Origin: Amanita rubescens
Lineage: Eukaryota; Basidiomycota; Agaricomycetes; Agaricales; Amanitaceae
Assembly (NCBI GenBank): GCA_015039365.1
Contig: WION01000046.1
Span: 210,981 to 274,980 of the forward strand
Length of the DNA stretch: 64,000 nt
Direction of reading: 5' to 3'
Shown: positions 46,602-57,450 of the stretch, one piece after another
Layout of the letters: the number at the start of each line of letters is the position of its first letter
Position numbering within the stretch: position 1 is the first letter of the stretch
Notes under the pieces: model-generated
The model's database searches: none
What the model saw: only the letters and a program-made list of their open reading frames with translations
Told to the model about the DNA's origin: nothing
Made by a program: the position numbers and the translations under genes

Positions 46602-46811
46602 GTCGTATGGTAGCTGGACACGATCCACCTCTGCTTGGTCGAGCAAGACTGAACGATGGGTAGAGTAGAGGCTGTGCAGCAGAGTTGCTTTAGCGCTCAA
46701 TCGTGTGAATGGCTGAACGTCGGTGTCGGTCGGATAACTATATCGGGAGTGACCAGTGCTGACATGCCCGGCTGACATACGCTTTTTGAAGTACGCGACA
46801 TGAACTTCCAC

Positions 46812-48115
46812 TACCTTCCCTGAGAATACGTTTTGCGACTTACATATGCTTCATGGGTGCTCTTTGGACTCGCTTTGGAAGCCAATCCATCTAATCATTA
46901 TCGGTTGATTGCAGGATAATATCACTGGTGCCATCGTTGGTTCCGTTCATGATATGATGCGTAGGACGGTCAGCGAGTACTAGAGCTGGGAAGATAACGT
47001 TGACCAAGGATCGCTGTGACGTCACACTTACCGTCGCCCTCTACTCAAACTACTTTTACTTCAAAAACTACCGGGCCCTAGTAGGCTACTACCCCGTCAA
47101 TACCTCTCGGTACGCTCGTCGACCCATTTCCCTCTATCAAAACTAACATGTTTCAGACTTAAAAAACGGAAAACGTGAACGTGAATGATCAGGGCGCAGT
47201 CTACGCCGCTCGATACGCACGGCTCTGTGTATTTGAACGATATGTTGGACTCGGGCGGGCTTGTCATTCATGATACGAGCGAAAGGAAGAGCCAACACCA
47301 CGGGTGAGGACTCTTTTTTATCGCTTCTTGGGCTACTATGTAACTAACGGTTGGCATGCAAGGTTGAGCACTCGTGCTGATCAGTCCGTTGAACCAGATT
47401 GATTTATCACACGCGGAATGCCAACATATCGTATCGGTTGCGAGTGCGCGTCAATGCAACGGGCACTCTGCAATTCCTCCCTCGCTCTGTCACAGAACAA
47501 TTCCGGTACTATAAACGTTTTCTTCCGATTTCGTCATGCCATATTCATTATTTCTTTACAGAATCCAACTACGAGAGCAAATAGACAGCTAAAACGCACA
47601 AAGCATTCGATGGACAAGAGTAGTAGGAGCTGATATTCTCCGTGTCGGGCAATCTACCAGAGTGAGCCTCCGCATGTAACAATTGGCGGTAAACCTTTTT
47701 ACCTGACGACGATACCGTCAGCTGGGCTACGGTTGGATTATATGTGGGTGTATTGAAGAAAGGGATGCAAATGTGCATGAATGCTGGGAGTAATCAAGGC
47801 CGTTACCTGAGAACGGATTGTGTCGTTTTTTGCGCATTTTGATGCATATATGAGTAAGTCTCCCTTTTTTTAGAGTTCTGAGTACGAGAGCCGAGTGTTG
47901 ATGAGGTACAGGTTCGAATGTTCGGGCTTGACGGCGGAACAATGACCAGTACAACTCGACGCGGACTAGGCATAGGGCCTATCACCGTAAAATATGCATA
48001 CATGATGCACTTTTTTCGTCCACCTATTTGGCTTTTCCATTGTAGCACCACACCACCTGCACGGAGAAGGCGCATAGGCCGATAATCTTGGTAATGTACG
48101 AGACAGTCGGCTTGA
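46812..48115. other. No supported gene
   Basis: Several short open frames (47399-47584, 47727-47954, 47803-48204) lack recognisable domains. No transposon or RNA gene structure was seen. Confidence 0.4.
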
Positions 48116-48752
48116 ATGGGGACCGGCGACGACAGGCTTAAGAGGTGTCTAATCTCCATCCTTTGCCTTGTTTTACACCTCCATCCGGACCGACGCCTAC
48201 ACACTCTCCCTCTTGTTCATCCAAGTGGTGCGTCTGCTTGGATCATCCACCGCCTGCGTCTCTGCAACCTGCCCCTTTTCCCTGCGAGAGCGCTAGTGAA
48301 CCCACCTACGAAGGTGCTACTGCCGAACGAAGGCTGGTTTTTCCAGTTTGGGCAGTATCACAACTGTTGCCTTACCGCGCCTCCGATGCATCATTATTCC
48401 TGGACCGCGTCAAGCCTTGGCCAGCATCAGTTGTCATTGACGGTGTTGAGGAATGGCCGGTGGTTCGCATAATTGACGCGCAGGTGCGGAAAGGGAATGC
48501 GCTATCTTGTCCACTTTTTAGATCAACCTGCGTCAGAAGACCGGTGGCTCTCAGGGTGAAAACGAGGCCTTGGATCAATCACGCCTGCTTGATACAGTGT
48601 TGGACGAGCCACGGGATATCCCGTGGATATCCCTGAATCCACGCGAACGTGGACAGGCTATGGATAATGTGGATATGGATTCGGCCGCATATAGTAACTG
48701 CTATGGATCCCGTCGTAGATATGTATTTGAATGCCAGTATACTATTTTATGA
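48116..48752 (+). pseudogene. DUF6699-like relic
   Basis: Pieces of a DUF6699 pattern appear in order but in different plus-strand frames. VNPPTKVLLPNEGWFFQF corresponds to IHPFLDGQTPSNGFIFNL of the kinase fusion. PASVVIDGVEEWPVVRII corresponds to the CDEIPEWPVV strand. LNPRERGQAMDNVDMDSAAY corresponds to the LDPEMKDKVNQAFYK helix. Introns could join some of these, but I could not find a clean set, so a relic is more likely. A 16-bp perfect palindrome CACGGGATATCCCGTG lies at 48610-48625. Confidence 0.45.
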
Positions 48753-49480
48753 GGTAGATTCAATAGCAACAGCGGGCTGGGATAAGTCTGCTTCGTTATC
48801 GGCGTAATCTGAGTCGATCTCCCCTTCTGCATCCATATCAAGTAACTCATGGAGTTCCATTTCCTCCATTAAACCACGCATTAACGAGCCCTGGAAGGCC
48901 CGAGTCCAGTAGCCATTTTGAAAGTCAAACATATCGGAGATTGATGCTTGAAATGCTGTGCCTGGTTCCATTTCAACAGTTTCGTTTAGATCCTCGGGCG
49001 ATAAGTGAGTGGAGATAAGGCGATTTGTGATGGACGTGAAAGATTGTGACGATCCTTGCGCCGCTACTGAGTCAGAGGTTCCAGATGCTGCATCATCGTC
49101 ACCTTCAGCCTCATCAGAGACCATCGGCCCGGGTGCTGAGGCCGAGGCATCACAACTTGCCACGGGCTCCACTCCAGATACTACCGTTGCCACGCCACTT
49201 CCATGCGAAGTGAGTTTGCGCTTCAAGCGCTCCTTCGTAGTGCCTCGCTTGTGGTTTTCATCTCGTAGGTGCATGCGCAGCTCGGCAAGTTCAGTCATGG
49301 CCTTGGATCACAGCCTTGATCTTCGTCGTGTAAGTATTATACCAAAAAGGCTGAAGAGCCGTTCACAGGAAGCGGAATTTGCACAGATGGCAAAAAGACG
49401 CTTTGCAAGCTTTTGGAGTGGTGTTGGTTCACTCGTAATAATACCTGCCCACATCAATTGCGGATCTGGATTCTCGCCCT
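48747..49480 (-). mobile_element. hAT-family transposase relic (C-terminal part)
   Basis: The minus strand encodes the hAT dimerisation region: PDPQLMWAGIITSEPTPLQK, then LAKRLFAICANSASCERLFS, LFGIILTRRRSRL, a TGA stop where Trp is expected, then SKAMTELAELRMHLRD. An acidic C-terminal extension ends at 48747. The in-frame TGA and the lack of an N-terminal DDE region or BED finger show a dead fragment. Terminal inverted repeats were not identified. Confidence 0.72.
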
Positions 49481-49914
49481 GTCAATCATGGCGTAAATAG
49501 GGTTTTTCGGGAATAAAAGGTATGTTCCGAGGCCAAACGAAGTGAAGGACTCGGTTTTATTCCGGCAAATTCCGTCCAAGTGAGTTTTCCAAATCGCATT
49601 TTTTCCTTTTCCGTAAATTCTTAAATGCCGGTAACTTCCGATGCCAGATGCGCTCTCATTAACTGTACTTGAGAAGTGGGCCACCGCATCGCGTGGCATG
49701 GTCCGAGGCCACATTCACGTGCACTGCCTTACAATATGTCCATAATATATGTTAAGAAATGCAACTTGGAGGGTATGGGCCGCCAGGCGGCAAATCCGAG
49801 GCCTTTTTTTAAAAACTGTCTGACCAGCCTTATGCTAGGGAACACTCAGGTGTGTCATAAATTCTAACAAGGCTATAAATTAAGTACTATGATGTTTATC
49901 TTGCACATCTTCAA
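49481..49914. other. Junction between hAT relic and Helitron; contains a GC hairpin
   Basis: The stretch downstream of the Helitron ORF holds an inverted repeat GCCGCC-AG-GCGGC (about 49780-49792). Such a hairpin is what a Helitron 3' end would carry, but I could not place a CTRR terminus with confidence. Confidence 0.35.
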
Positions 49915-52900
49915 TCATATCTTTGTGTAAATAGCTGTAATGGCTTCTTTGTTATGACACAAGTTTAAAGAATTAGGAAAGTTGTGCAATGCACCTTCAT
50001 ACAACAAATTATTTTTTGTGGCTACTCCATCATGAAACCATATCATGTCATTGTTAAAAATGACACGTGCTGTAAAATGAGAGTCACCATAATAAACAAT
50101 TCCTTGCAGTCTATATGTATATTCCTCATTGTTTATAGATAACTGAAATGTATCATCAATCTCAATTTGCTGAAGTGAGAAATCAAGTGCTATAAAGGGA
50201 AGAGGATGAAGGAACTTGTGTGAAATTACCAACTTCTCTGAGCATGATGAGCAAGTTATATTAGACTCTTCTTTTAATTCCTGCATCCATTGTGCAACAG
50301 ACTGACACATAGTTGAGCCTATTGTAAGCAAGCAACATGTATTGTTGGACCTTCTCCTTTCAGAAACATGTCCATTATTACATATAAAGTCATTCTGTAT
50401 TGTTGTTATTGGCATAGAAAATAAATATTCAATAAGTATTGATATTGATGTGAATTGTCCCCAACTGAAATGGGAAGGAGCAAGATGATGTAGATATCGT
50501 CTCATGTCATCCCTTGTAGAATTCAAAGTCTTGTTTCCAGATGCATGCTGTATAAAATTTAATGACAACTTTGCTAAAATATCATTCATGTTTCTGAATT
50601 CATCAATATAAGCATTTCGATTACAAGACCAGATTGAATGTAAGATGCATAGAACAGCATCATAAGCACAGCTATTCTGGTGCCATGAAGTTCCAACAGG
50701 AATTAATGATTGAACATCTATATTAACACTATCAGCATTATTTTTAGAATTTGAATCAAGTTTATTGATTTTTGTTCTGTGTTCTTTTTCTGGTGTGATT
50801 TCTTTTCTCTTGATTGATTTGAGAGGAGTAAAAGGTGTATTCATTGACATTTGAGTGTTAGGGACTGTGGAAGGCATGGTGGAAGGCATAGAGTCCGTTG
50901 TGACAATTGTCCAAGGTAATTGATCAGATATAGGATCAAGCATAGGGTCCTTTTTGCTCCATTTAATTGCAGGATGCACAGTGCTTGGGATGTAAGTCAA
51001 TCCTTTATGCTCTCTATATGTGTGGATCAATGCATTACGTCTATCACCATCAACTAATTTTGGTAATTTACCCAAATAGCGTAATTTTGTGATTTCATCC
51101 AATAGTTCAAGGTCACGAAATTCTTGTCTCAGTGCACCAGATGCTTTCCCTGTTATTTTTTTGGGATCAAAGCCTTGCAAAATGACAGTACCCTCAGATG
51201 TAGCACTTCTTGAAAGAGCAGTGTAATAGGCTTGATGAGATCTGCAGTTGTTCAAGTCAACTGGATTCATGGGTCTGGTTTTTCCCTGTGAGGCATAATC
51301 TGTCATTGCAAAATTTGGCAACACTTCAATTTGTGATCTGGAAATTGTTACCTTACTACCATCTGGTAATTTACAAGTTATGTTTACTGTAGACCTTGTC
51401 AAAGGTACAATGTTCTCTGAAAGTCCATCTAATTGTACTGGCTTTGGGGGAGATTTCAACTTTACATACAAGACATCTAATATTCTCTGGCCACATTGTC
51501 CCTGTGATGATTGCCAGCCAACAATAGATGCTTCTTGGCCATTTGTAATACATAGCTCAGTGGCTATATTGCACTTGATCATAACAGGAAGGCCTAGACA
51601 AAGTGATAGTTTTCCTGGAACAGGTTTGTCTGCACTAGAATGTGGCAAGTTCCATAATACTTTTTGTTGATTTGCTGTCAGTTTGGTCAACTTTCTTTTT
51701 GCTGACTTTGTTTTTTTACTTTTTTCAACATCTTCTGTGATCTTTAAGGTATCTTCAGAGTAAAAATCAAACACTTGCTGTCCAGTGTGTTGTGCAAATA
51801 ACTGACATCCTAGTTTGTTTATCTCATCTTTTTGAGAGTTCTTGGCAGTTATTATTGAAGTAAATTTGAAATCTGGATCATTTATACAAGGCCTGCCTGG
51901 AAGTTGGGATGTTATCCGTGTTCTGAGGAACTGTATATCTTCTGGAGTGCAATCCTTATATCTCATATTTTCTAATGCTTTGCGATATCTATTATCATCT
52001 TCTGATTGAGTTTTTTGTCTCATATTTTGTCTCAATATGACAACAGTAACAACCTGATGCCACAAGGCTCTGCCTATGGCATCTTCTTGTGCTTTCTTCC
52101 ATGTTCCAAATTGGCCTACAGTTCTGCTATACAGTGAGATGTTTTCACCTCCAACAGGAGGGGGGAGCTGTGCAAAGTCACCAGCAAAAAGCATATTCAA
52201 GCCTCCAAAAGGTATAGAAGGCTCATTCATCACTTTACATAATTGTGCACTGATTTTATACATATCATGGCAAGATAGCATTGAAACTTCATCCATAAAT
52301 ATATAATCTACTCCTAGTAACCTTGTTCGCACCTGTATCAATGTCTTAGTTGCATGGGTAGAGTTATTATTCATATCATTGATGCCAAAAACTGAATGGT
52401 ATGTTGATCCTGACACCAATGCAGCTGCAGTTCCTGTTGGAGCTACTATGATGAATCTATGAGCTTCTTTTCTGCTTTCAAAGAATTTTGACACAGCCTT
52501 GAGTACTTGTGATTTTCCTGTCCCTCCCATACCACCTATATACATTTTCAAAGGTTCTGAACTAGGTATGACAACATGATTAGCAATAATTCTGAAAGCC
52601 CTCTCTTGTTCCTCATTAAGACTGAAACCTTTACATATAACACCCATAGAATTATTATGTTCTGTGGTGTGAAATTGTTTCTCCAGATATGCTTTATCCA
52701 TTATTTGTACCTTATTAGGTACAAAAGATTTAGGCACTACTTGTTTTGCATTGTGGCATTGTGCTGTTTTCTGGTCTATAATACTTTGTTTTTTACCTTG
52801 CAACATTGCTTTCCACTTTACAGGAGGTAAATGACTGCTGGAACTGACTTCATCCTCAGTAACAGATATTGGTTCAAATGCTTCACTCAACCAACCAGTT

Positions 52901-55314
52901 CTTTGAAGAACATCTTTGATTTCTCTAGCATCCTTTAATCGATTTGTCTCTGCTTTACATACTTTTTGAATGTCAAAATCCTTGAACAAATCTTCATTCT
53001 TTGACTCATCATATGGATCATGTTCAAAGGTTATCTCATCACCCTCACCATCATCAAAGCAGTTTACAGGAAGCTCATTATGAGTTGCACCTGCTTTCAT
53101 CTGGGCATGGAAATCATCTCGTGCATCATAACATTCATACTTGATATTGAAATTTCTCATGAGTTGCATCTCTCTTTTTGTGAACTCGTGCTCAGTAAAT
53201 GTTTCATCCCAAGTTTGTGTTTTTGATTTCAAATCCAATCCAGATCTCCATGGCTTGAATAGTGCTAACATAGTGAGGCAATAAAATTCCCTATCACCTT
53301 GATCACATCTGGGAAGGACACGACCTATAAAGTTTACAACTGAGTTGGCTTTTGAAGGTTTGAGATGACAAACATGTGATACATAAAGAGGATGCTCCTT
53401 CTGAAACCTATACATGTTCTTGCTCAATGTTTTGTTGTCATTTAAAGAGCAATGTTCAAACAGGTCATCATCATGTTCATCATTTCTCCATGAATCATCA
53501 TTGCAAGAGTCATCTGAATATCTTTCACCAGTACTGAAGTCATTTTCTTGATCATGTGATTGTAAATCAGCAATGCATTCACCTTTCAATTCTTCAGTTG
53601 TACATTGTCTTTTTTTGCTATTCTGGCTATTCTTTTTACGATCACACCTTAACACCCATTCATACAAACACATATTATTCAATTCACTGGGCCTATATAT
53701 ATAGTCATAAACAGGAGATATACCTACAATCTTTTGTTTGGATTTTATTAGAGCAACTTTGTCCACATGTGTTGATGAAGCAACTTGTTCCCATGCCCTT
53801 TGAGCCTCCACTACATAACTGTGCCAATAGAATGGGATAAATGTGTGGTTTGTATAGTGATCTGGATTGTCTAGTAGGTACATGCAAACCATTGGTGCAC
53901 CCATTTCTGTTTTTGTTGAAAGGGCATTAACAATCTTATTAATAAGCTTCCTGCCTTTCTCCTTTTCTGACAAAGAGCTGGCTATCACATCATGATTCTT
54001 GTCAAACACACCACGGATGGCTTCAAATATGACATGTGTTTTAAGACTAGTTTTAGTAATATAATCTGATACATATAAGATAACAGCTTTTAATGCAGTG
54101 CCTGACCACAAACAAGTCACATCTGTATTACACCGAAGAATATATGTCAGAACTGGGGTGAAGAAGTTTATCCAAGGCTCATGTTTTTTAATGTTTAGTG
54201 CACCTGTTTCAGAATCAACTTCTGTACAAATATAAATCGGTCGTGGAAATCTTGCTTTGCATTTACCATACTTGTTGTCTTTGCATGATGTATATTTCTT
54301 GTTGGATGATCCATCTTTATTTGTGCCCCTATCACAGTTATGCACATTTGACCTACTAACAAGGTCATCAACAACATTTTCAAAATATTTCCACCACTGT
54401 GAGAGTTCATCACACTTATCACAGTTTTCATCAAGACTATGTTTAGATTCGCATAAAGGTGGTGGAGGTTGAGGCAATGTCTCAGTTGGATCTTTGTAAG
54501 ATTCTTGTTTGGAAGATCTAGTGACATTTTCAAGCACTTCTGCTTGTGTTCCTGTCATGAATTCACCAATATGGCAGCTTTCCAACCAGGCTATCAAGCG
54601 CTTTTGCCAATCAGAATTGGTATCCAAAATGCGTTCTCGCATTTCTTGTGGTGTCAAATTCCCCATAAGCCATATAAGCATATGAAGGTGAAGTGCCAAT
54701 CTTCCCTGTTGTTCAACTGTTCCATAGTATGCAATTACATCACCATATAGACCTTGATGAATATCATTTTCTCCTATCCCTAATATCTCTGAAATAAATA
54801 ATCGCACAAGAAAGTCAAAGAATCGTGCTCCAGCTACTGGATTCTGGCAGACTAATCGCAATCGTGCATCATATGGTAGTATTTCTACTTCAAACTTCTC
54901 CTTTTTATCAGCAAAATAGATACACAGAGGATGTTTAACATCAGCAGGAGATATTGTTATATACCAGAATGGTGCACCCCTGTGATATATCAAAGACCAA
55001 ATTTCATTGCGCATCCATTTTTTACTTGTATTTGACCCTTTCACAGGTCCAGCAACATGATCAAGATCCTTGATTATCTGGAAGCACTTATGTTCTTCTT
55101 CTGTCTCAGGTTTAACAATCTCATCATTATTCATACGCTCCAGTAAAGCCTTCAGTACATTATTGTCAAGTGTGAGTATTCGTTGTCTAATGTCATTGAA
55201 TATATGCTTATCAGCCAATAAAAAGCTTTGGGTAGAAGCAGTTTTTATTTGCTCATGGCTAAAAGCTATAAATGGAAAATCATGGTCAAGTTGAAACCGC
55301 TTATTATATACACC
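49915..55314 (-). mobile_element. Helitron Rep-helicase, 5' truncated, with C-terminal cysteine-peptidase-like domain
   Basis: One open frame of about 1,800 codons, much more AT-rich than its surroundings. Coding starts in mid-domain: in-frame sequence FQLDHDFPFIAFSHEQIKTA precedes the TTG at 55218 with no ATG, and a TAG at 55315-55317 closes it. Counting from 55218: Helitron Rep domain with HUH motif LHLHMLIW (about 175-182); Cys-rich region (about 255-325); paired tyrosines LYVSDYITK (382, 386); Pif1-type helicase with Walker A GGMGGTGKS (about 895-903), Walker B FMDEVSM (about 974-980) and AGDFAQLPPP. The last 255 residues contain NSCAYDAVLCIL (Cys about 1517) and GDSHFTARV (His about 1714), the layout of a papain-like or UCH/OTU-type peptidase. 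The element cannot be autonomous without its 5' end, but the frame is uninterrupted, implying recent arrival or selection. Confidence 0.88.
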
Positions 55315-55320
55315 CTATTT

Positions 55321-55345
55321 GAATTAGGGTCCTGGGTTTAGGGTA
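55321..55345 (+). repeat. Interstitial telomere-like sequence
   Basis: TTAGGGTCCTGGGTTTAGGG lies only about 10 bp outside the point where the Helitron frame is cut. TTTAGGG is the unit of the terminal array in this window. This is compatible with an old chromosome end or telomere insertion at this spot, but two units could also occur by chance. Confidence 0.55.
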
Positions 55346-55689
55346 TTACTGAGGGGGGTCCAGGTTACGATTTGGCGGACAACATGGCACAAAAGTTGAA
55401 AATAATGCGCGGATGATTTATTAGTATCGACATACATAAGACATGTGAAACATATATTTGCCTCAAAAGCATCCGCGGATGATGATACTAAGTAGGATTG
55501 CTCATGAATTCATGTGAAATATATCCACGAATTGTGAAATATATCCGCGAATTGTAGTGTCCCAATTGGCGGCTGACAATTGTACATACAATCCTGTATA
55601 GCAGAACATTTACTATCAGTCATTTTGTCCACTAATCAAGGTGCTTCAATGGGCAGAACATTTGACAAGGTACTTATATCATACTTAGA

Positions 55690-56021
55690 TCTGCAGGAAA
55701 ATATGCCGCCAATCATGACAGTGTGATTGGCGGAACATTTAACAATGTACATATATGATACTTACATCTGCGGGAAAATACTCCGCCGATCATGACAGTG
55801 TGATTGGCGGAGTATTTTTCTAACTTTATCAGTGGGAAATACTCCGCCGATCATGACGTCTCAATCGGCGGAGTGTTTTGAATTGTACATATATGATACT
55901 TACATCTGCGGGAAAATACTCCGCCGATCATGACAGTGTGATTGGCGGAGTATTTTTCTAACTTTATCAGTGGGAAATACTCCGCCAATCATGACGTCTC
56001 GATCGGCGGAGTGTTTTGAAT
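55690..56021. repeat. 138-bp tandem repeat built of palindromes (CCGCC-ATCATGAC-GGCGG)
   Basis: Five inverted repeats of the form ACTCCGCCGATCATGAC followed by (AG)TGTGATTGGCGGAGT occur at about 55705, 55790, 55846, 55922 and 55978. The full unit (GTACATATATGATACTTACA, then TCTGCGGG, palindrome, ATTTTTCTAACTTTATCAGTG, palindrome, GTTTTGAA) is repeated with a 138-bp period (GTAC at 55747 and 55885). Each palindrome can form an 8-11 bp stem. Confidence 0.85.
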
Positions 56022-57379
56022 GGCAGATGAGGTACTGTTTATGCCGCTGAAACGATCAGAAGAAGGCCGATGCGGAAGTGCGTTCGGCCAAAGGGGCTTC
56101 GGAGGTCAGTCCTGGGGGTGCCTCGGAGGCAGAGAGGGTGCCGAATGCGAAGGTGAACGAGTGGAAGGTGTCCGAAGCACCGAGGAACAAAGGGAACGAA
56201 AGGAATCGAACTCGGAGCAGTAACGGGGTGATAATTCGCTAACTACAACTACGTACACAATGGTATATATACTACGGAGGCATGAGGTGACCATGTGATG
56301 AATCCTGCACCGAGTCCGAGGCCTGTGCATGCATCCGAACACAAACGATCATCCTCCGGGATCGAGCATAGGCTCGGAGTGCTTCGGGGAGCTTCGGAAG
56401 GTTTCGGAGATCGGTTCCAACGTAGCCGGAATCGGCTCGTTACACCGCGCATCTCATCGTCTGGAACGGCGGTCGTTTGTTCTCTGTCTTCAAGTTTGCA
56501 CAATCAAACCAGCACTACAATGTTCACTTTTAAAAATTGAGAGCAACGATTATCTGCCGATGATGATGTCCAAATGCGCGGAAGATCTGACACGTTGACC
56601 GCCATATGTACTATGGTGATAGTCAGCAGCTTCTGCTCCATTTGTTTCATGTCCACAATATGCACTGGGCAACAACATTTTCCGCTGATGATGACATTCA
56701 AATGTGCAGAAAATATATAGTAAACTAATTATTATCAAAGGTCCACGACGTGGTGGACAGATCAAGAGCATTGGTGGTGGCTGAGGTGTATTGGTGCGTA
56801 TTGTAATTGCCTGGATCTCCTATCGTAGACGGTTCCCTGACTGCATGCATCTCATTAGCGACCATCAAGAGAAGAAAAGAGACGATAGGGGATGTCTCGC
56901 TATGGAAGAAAGACAAATCCAATACCGATGTTCATATCATCACAACCATCTGCTGTCTTACATCGTCATTACATAAATGAAACCCTATCAATGGACATCG
57001 CACTGGTCCTGGATCAACCTATATCATTGAACATGTTGCGCCATGTGACGGATCATTATCCACTCAATAACGGCTGAAACACGATATGAAACAGTTAACG
57101 CATCAACCCTTCCTGCGCTTACACCTATACAGTGTTTCATGATACAGCAGCGAGCGCTCCCTTGATGTCGTCTTTGCATGAGGCTTGATGGGAGCTACAA
57201 AGCGATGTCGATATTGATCAATCGATGTCGGTAAGCGCAATCCACCCTTGGTACACATGTCTGCTTGCCAACTAATCAAAATGCGTTAGCAGCGTTACAC
57301 ATAAGGGTCAGCGATGATAAGTTAAGGGTCAGCGATGATAAGTAGCGCACCATTTACTCTCGCCAATTCCCTGAGCATC
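56022..57379. other. Subtelomeric spacer, no supported gene
   Basis: Short frames at 56020-56223 and 56295-56598 lie in sequence rich in TTCGGAG/CTTCGG micro-repeats and have no domain. Near 57303-57345 a 21-bp unit (AAGGGTCAGCGATGATAAGT) is duplicated in tandem. Confidence 0.45.
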
Positions 57380-57450
57380 ATGCCCTCGCGAAGCGAGGGC
57401 ATGGTGCGGCGCCCCGGGCCCGAAGGGCCGAGGCGCGTTTTCGGGTGCGC
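57380..57450. repeat. Two adjacent GC-rich hairpins with GAA loops
   Basis: ATGCCCTCGC-GAA-GCGAGGGCAT (57380-57402) is a perfect 10-bp stem with a GAA loop and contains the unusually stable GCGAAGC mini-hairpin. It is followed by GCGCC...GGGCCC-GAA-GGGCC...GGCGC, a second stem also with a GAA loop. They stand at the left edge of the CT-rich satellite. Confidence 0.75.

Noticed and set aside
54195..54533. Frames of 60-112 codons inside the Helitron, both strands
   Set aside because: Shadows of the long Rep-helicase frame.
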